From the NCBI GenBank assembly GCA_009733775.1, contig WOGZ01000509.1, forward strand, positions 1 to 18,293: a stretch of DNA of 18,293 bases. Direction: 5' to 3'. Position numbers and translations under genes: made by a program. This stretch comes from Alectoria sarmentosa (lineage: Eukaryota; Ascomycota; Lecanoromycetes; Lecanorales; Parmeliaceae). Positions 18,240-18,293 of the stretch are shown here, piece by piece. The first letter of the stretch is position 1. Every line of letters starts with the position of its first letter. The notes under the pieces are model-generated. The model searched no databases, was not told where the DNA came from, and saw only the letters and a program-made list of their open reading frames with translations.

Positions 18240-18293
<54 letters not shown>
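18240..18293 (+). repeat. (ATT)n microsatellite at window end
   Basis: Eighteen uninterrupted ATT units (54 bp) run to the last base of the window, so the true length is unknown. A perfect array ending exactly at the edge may mark a contig break. Confidence 0.95.

Noticed and set aside
1..18293. Organelle, AT-rich bacterial or apicomplexan genome as source
   Set aside because: Ty3/gypsy chromoviruses with transition-only damage and CpG retention point to a fungal nuclear genome with RIP-like mutation; no organelle or bacterial genes are present.
1..18293. CRISPR array, rRNA, tRNA or operon
   Set aside because: No regularly spaced palindromic repeats with unique spacers; the 99-bp array has no spacers. 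No cloverleaf or rRNA core sequence noticed by eye.

Overview
The window is extremely AT-rich eukaryotic DNA. By eye about a fifth of bases are G or C in the flanks, slightly more between 7.4 and 15.1 kb. No intact gene is visible on either strand. All recognisable content is two dead Ty3/gypsy-type (chromovirus) LTR retrotransposons, both on the + strand, one nested inside the other. The damage is C-to-T/G-to-A transition only. Tryptophan and glutamine codons have become stops, Asp has become Asn, Gly has become Asp/Glu, and His/Cys have become Tyr. This is the signature of repeat-induced point mutation (RIP), so a filamentous ascomycete (Pezizomycotina) AT-rich compartment is the best inference. 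The species cannot be named from this sequence.

Layout. 1 to about 3050: nothing recognisable apart from low-complexity stretches and a CpG-dense patch near 2.1-2.3 kb. About 3060-7389: the older, heavily mutated host element (element 2), read as possible Gag zinc knuckle, protease, reverse transcriptase, RNase H, H2C2/DDE integrase and the first half of a chromodomain. 7390-15099: the younger inserted element (element 1), 7,710 bp, with two 196-bp LTRs and a 5-bp target duplication GCGAA. 15105 to about 15240: the second half of the element-2 chromodomain. 15241-18239: nothing recognisable. 18240-18293: an ATT microsatellite running into the window end.

Element 1 appears to have carried one long gag-pol frame, in the order Gag, C2H2-like finger spacer, protease-like domain, RT, RNase H, integrase, chromodomain. 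It is followed by about 790 bp of non-coding DNA holding a 99-bp tandem array next to the 3' LTR. Gag, spacer, protease, RNase H, integrase and chromodomain share one frame. Only the RT segment lies in another frame, bounded by two A-runs. Removing element 1 and one GCGAA copy restores the element-2 chromodomain reading frame exactly, which fixes the order of events.

The main point of interest is the mutation spectrum. The LTR pair differs at 25 of 196 sites, of which 24 are C:G/T:A transitions. None is at CpG and all six CpGs in each LTR are intact. CpT (14) outnumbers CpA (8), unlike the classical CpA-dominated RIP of Neurospora. I see no previously undescribed functional system. The window is a genomic graveyard with a well-resolved nested insertion.
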